Source of the DNA: Neobacillus sp. Marseille-Q6967
GTDB taxonomy: Bacteria > Bacillota > Bacilli > Bacillales > Cytobacillaceae
DNA: 64,000 bases
Assembly (NCBI RefSeq): GCF_946151075.1
Contig: NZ_CAMGZB010000001.1
Location: forward strand, 248,001 to 312,000
Direction of reading: 5' to 3'
Positions 61,390 to 64,000 of this stretch are shown here, in pieces. Numbering within the stretch: the stretch's first letter is position 1; the number at the start of each line of letters is the position of its first letter. The notes beneath the pieces were generated by a model. It worked only from the letters and a program-made list of their open reading frames with translations, was not told the origin of the DNA and did not search any database. A program made the translations under genes and the position numbers.

Positions 61390-63058
61390 ACTTTAATAGA
61401 TAAACCCTTGTTTCGTAAGGCTTCAGTGTCATTTCTTTCCGCAGTTTATGATCAGCTGTTTCATAATTGTTAAGAACCAGCTGAGAAGTAGAATAAGAAA
61501 CACTACTCGGAACATGGAATCGTGTTGATTTTTCACTAAAATTGTTTATCACGATCGCCTTGCGGCTGCCCTGTTGGCGGGTATACACAAACAGCGTCGG
61601 ATGATTGGCTAATAATAATTTATAGGTGCCATATACAAATAACGGATTATCTTTTCTTAAGCGTATTAAATTTTTATAAAAAGATAAAATCGAGTCCGGG
61701 TCATGTAATTGGGCTTCTACATTGATTTCGCGATAATTTGGATTTACACCAAGCCAAGTATGGTCAGCAGTTGTAAAGCCCGCCATGCTGTTGGCATTCC
61801 ATTGCATCGGAGTGCGGGCGTTGTCGCGGCATTGCTTCCAAATGATCGGCATAATTTCATCATGCGAGCGGCCCTTCGCAGTTTCTACTTTATAGAAGTT
61901 CACCATACCGACATCATTATAGTCCTCTATTGAAGGAAATTGCACGTTCGTCATCCCAATTTCTTGTCCCTGATAAATATATGGGGTACCTTTCATCAAG
62001 AAATACATCGCGCCAAGCATTTTGGCACTTTCTTTCCAATATTTCTTGTCATTTCCCCAGCTTGACACACGGCGAGGCTGGTCATGGTTTTCAATAAATA
62101 AGGCGTTCCAGCCTTTCCCATCAAGCCCTGTTTGCCATTTGGTTAAGTTCTTTTTCAACGCACGAACATCGACTCTGCCTTTTGCATCTTTATCCCACAG
62201 GTTTAAAAATTCGAATTGAAAAATCATATTAAAATAACCCTGTTCTTCGCCAACCCATTTATCGGCATCTTTGATTCCAACACCATTGGCTTCTCCGACC
62301 GTCATGACATCATAATTTTTAAATGTTTTTTGAGAAAGCTCTGTTAACCAGTCATCAATTCCCTCAACATTCATCATATAAGGAAAACAGGAGACATAGT
62401 CTTCATTTTCCGGGTTTGGCATATCCGGCAAGCCTGGTTCCTTTTTGATATGGGAGATAGCATCAACACGGAATCCGTCAATTCCTTTATCCAGCCACCA
62501 GTTCACCATCTCATATAAAGCATCTCGAACCTCCGGGTTTTCCCAATTCAAATCAGGCTGCCGGCTGGAGAATATGTGCATAAAATATTGATCGGTTTCT
62601 TCGTCATATTTCCATGCTGAACCGCTGAAAATCGATTCCCAGTTGTTCGGTTCTTTGCCATTTTTCCCATCTCTCCAAATGTACCAATCCCGTTTCGGGT
62701 TGTTTTTAGAAGAACGCGATTCAATAAACCATGGGTGTTCATCACTGGTATGATTAATAACAAGGTCCAGAATTAATTTCATTCCTCGGTTGTGCACCTC
62801 ATGGAGAAGTTCATCAAAATCGGCCATCGTTCCAAACTCATCCATAATATCTTGATAGTCTGAGATGTCATATCCGTTATCATCGTTCGGTGATTTGAAC
62901 ATCGGTGACAGCCAAATCACATCAATTCCTAGTTCCTTTAAGTAATCTAATTTTGACGTAACTCCTTTTAAATCGCCAATCCCGTCTCCGTTACTATCCT
63001 TAAAACTTCGGGGATAAACTTGATAGGCAACACTTTCTTTCCACCATTTTTTATTCAT
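61388..63058 (-). CDS. GH13 alpha-glucosidase (second copy)
   Basis: 556 aa, very similar to the copy at 46923 (NKKWWKESVAYQVYPRSFKDSNGDGIGD; GFRVDAISHIKKE; MTVGEANG; FIENHDQPR). The same DAIS nucleophile context suggests an alpha-1,4 preference. It lies 12.8 kb from its paralogue, in a different transcription unit, between the glycerophosphodiesterase gene and a DUF624 gene, so it may serve another oligosaccharide. Cytosolic. RBS AGGTG. Confidence 0.92.
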   Translation of the reverse strand: MNKKWWKESVAYQVYPRSFKDSNGDGIGDLKGVTSKLDYLKELGIDVIWLSPMFKSPNDDNGYDISDYQDIMDEFGTMADFDELLHEVHNRGMKLILDLVINHTSDEHPWFIESRSSKNNPKRDWYIWRDGKNGKEPNNWESIFSGSAWKYDEETDQYFMHIFSSRQPDLNWENPEVRDALYEMVNWWLDKGIDGFRVDAISHIKKEPGLPDMPNPENEDYVSCFPYMMNVEGIDDWLTELSQKTFKNYDVMTVGEANGVGIKDADKWVGEEQGYFNMIFQFEFLNLWDKDAKGRVDVRALKKNLTKWQTGLDGKGWNALFIENHDQPRRVSSWGNDKKYWKESAKMLGAMYFLMKGTPYIYQGQEIGMTNVQFPSIEDYNDVGMVNFYKVETAKGRSHDEIMPIIWKQCRDNARTPMQWNANSMAGFTTADHTWLGVNPNYREINVEAQLHDPDSILSFYKNLIRLRKDNPLFVYGTYKLLLANHPTLFVYTRQQGSRKAIVINNFSEKSTRFHVPSSVSYSTSQLVLNNYETADHKLRKEMTLKPYETRVYLLK

Positions 63059-63191
63059 ATATTCACCTCTAACTTATCCTTAACAGTGTCATTTCAACTG
63101 CAGGATCAATACTAATTAATAATGTATGAGACCAGTTCATCAACCTTTCCGATAAATGAAAAACAGGTTATTCTACCCGGAAGCCGGCGGC

Positions 63192-63872
63192 TCATGATGC
63201 TGTTACTTTTAGATAGAATCGGTAAAATGAAGAAAAAGATAAATAGGCAATTAATGAACCGGTAAAGAACGGAAGCATAAATTGAAATGTGAATAATCCC
63301 AGATATAAAATAATTCCGTTACTAATGAGAACAGTAAAGAAAATGACCGGGCTGCCGATGGTAATAACTAAGGTATTTTTTAATGCCGGCCAAAGCGTAA
63401 GATGGTAATGGGAAATGACCGAAAAGAAGTTAATGGTATATACATATAATAAAACTCCCATGATGAGAAAACCTGCCATCAATATCACATTTTCTTGGCT
63501 AAAATAATAATAATCTACTGCCCAGATCAACCAGGCACTTGTTAAAAGTAATCCTCCAAGAAAACTCTTTTTATAGTTTTCTTTATAAAATTTCCAATAT
63601 CCGCCAATGGATGTTCCTTCTTCGTTCATCACCAAGTTTCTTGCAGCAGCAAACATTGCAGTGGTTGCCGGAAAAAATAATACTGGCAGTAAAAGAACAA
63701 GCGGTACGGCTAATAGGACAAGGACTCCATGCCTGTCTGCCAGTACCATATTGAGAAGTATGAAAATAATGGGGATATTAAAAACCAGCCATACTAAATT
63801 GATGACAGCAAACCGCATAATCCATTCACATATACGGTACAATCCACCCATTACACCGGAACTTTTTTTCAT
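63192..63872 (-). CDS. DUF624 (YesL-type) membrane protein
   Basis: 226 aa with about five hydrophobic helices, matching the YesL/DUF624 family (GGLYRICEWIMRFAVINLVWLVFNIPI at the start; FPATTAMFAAARNLVMNEEG in the middle). Such proteins sit next to sugar ABC transporters in Bacillus but their role is unknown. RBS GGAGGAAGAG precedes the ATG. It lies in the same direction as the second alpha-glucosidase gene, so both belong to a carbohydrate locus that continues beyond the window. Confidence 0.85.
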   Translation of the reverse strand: MKKSSGVMGGLYRICEWIMRFAVINLVWLVFNIPIIFILLNMVLADRHGVLVLLAVPLVLLLPVLFFPATTAMFAAARNLVMNEEGTSIGGYWKFYKENYKKSFLGGLLLTSAWLIWAVDYYYFSQENVILMAGFLIMGVLLYVYTINFFSVISHYHLTLWPALKNTLVITIGSPVIFFTVLISNGIILYLGLFTFQFMLPFFTGSLIAYLSFSSFYRFYLKVTAS

Positions 63873-63894
63873 GTCTCTTCCTCCAATCCAAAAA

Positions 63895-63944
63895 CCCCTT
63901 TAAGTAGGTGTGTCTCATCGTGTCACACAGGTACTTAAAGGGGG
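63895..63944 (-). terminator. Hairpin before the right window edge
   Basis: CCCCTTTAAGTA / TACTTAAAGGGG with a loop of about 26 nt and, on the minus strand, a following TTTTTGG. It probably terminates the partial gene at 63965. Confidence 0.75.
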
Positions 63945-63964
63945 AAGCACTTTTTACACCGAAT

Positions 63965-64000
63965 CTATGCCCACCACATATCAGTTGGCGTTTCTTCGAT
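63965..64000 (-). CDS. End of a gene cut by the right window edge
   Basis: Complement codons end in IEETPTDMWWA followed by TAG (63965-63967). Only 11 codons are visible, so no family can be given, but the strong hairpin just after the stop supports a real gene end. Confidence 0.4.
   Translation of the reverse strand: MEETPTDMWWA

Overview
The window looks like chromosomal DNA of a low-GC, spore-former-type Bacillaceae (Bacillus/Neobacillus-like; the genus is an inference). Supporting signs are strong AGGAGG-type ribosome binding sites, many GTG/TTG starts, CcpA-like cre boxes, a CIRCE element, Bacillus-type purine (puc) and maltodextrin (mdx) gene sets, and hairpin-plus-T-run terminators. 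No rRNA, tRNA, phage, IS element or CRISPR array was seen.

Layout. 1-11 kb: a hypothetical gene, a YjbQ-family gene, an aldo/keto reductase, a beta-glucoside PTS operon (GntR regulator, EIIB, EIIC, 6-phospho-beta-glucosidase) with a promoter and cre sites, small membrane proteins, a DUF3892 protein and a parallel-beta-helix protein. 11-17 kb: TrhA/hemolysin III, a doubly frameshifted GNAT pseudogene, a 52-bp repeat array, two HAD phosphatases, DUF488, a small HTH protein, and a DmpA/M19 peptidase pair. 17-31 kb: a purine-nitrogen supercluster. One long leftward gene run goes from OHCU decarboxylase, uricase, HIU hydrolase, allantoinase, allantoate amidohydrolase and a second M20 amidohydrolase into ureABCEFGD. 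Guanine and adenine deaminases are divergent from it. Together these genes take purine rings to ammonia, except that xanthine dehydrogenase is not in the window.

31-46 kb: a histidine kinase/response regulator pair, an ankyrin lipoprotein, a two-domain DUF4822 lipoprotein, a bacterial SET protein, htpG under a perfect CIRCE, a LysE exporter, an SRPBCC/ArsR pair with a large operator, a second 52-bp repeat array, an NCS2 permease with a BASS transporter, an EamA transporter, a DUF4097 protein and a MATE transporter. 46-64 kb: a maltodextrin locus (alpha-glucosidase, LacI regulator, MdxG/F/E importer without its ATPase, neopullulanase-like amylase), an MFS transporter, an orphan PTS EIIC with a divergent RpiR regulator, a P-loop kinase-like gene, a 131-bp structured repeat, a secreted glycerophosphodiesterase, a second alpha-glucosidase and a DUF624 protein.

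The most unusual signal is a family of tandem intergenic repeats found at three separate loci (about 70-186, 12418-12740 and 39804-40310). Stem sequences differ between loci, but the architecture is constant: a 27-nt hairpin module plus a 25-nt linker, giving a 52-bp period. One array supplies the last codons of a gene. A different 20-21-bp repeat lies between ureA and ureB. I know of no described name for either family, but this could not be checked by search.
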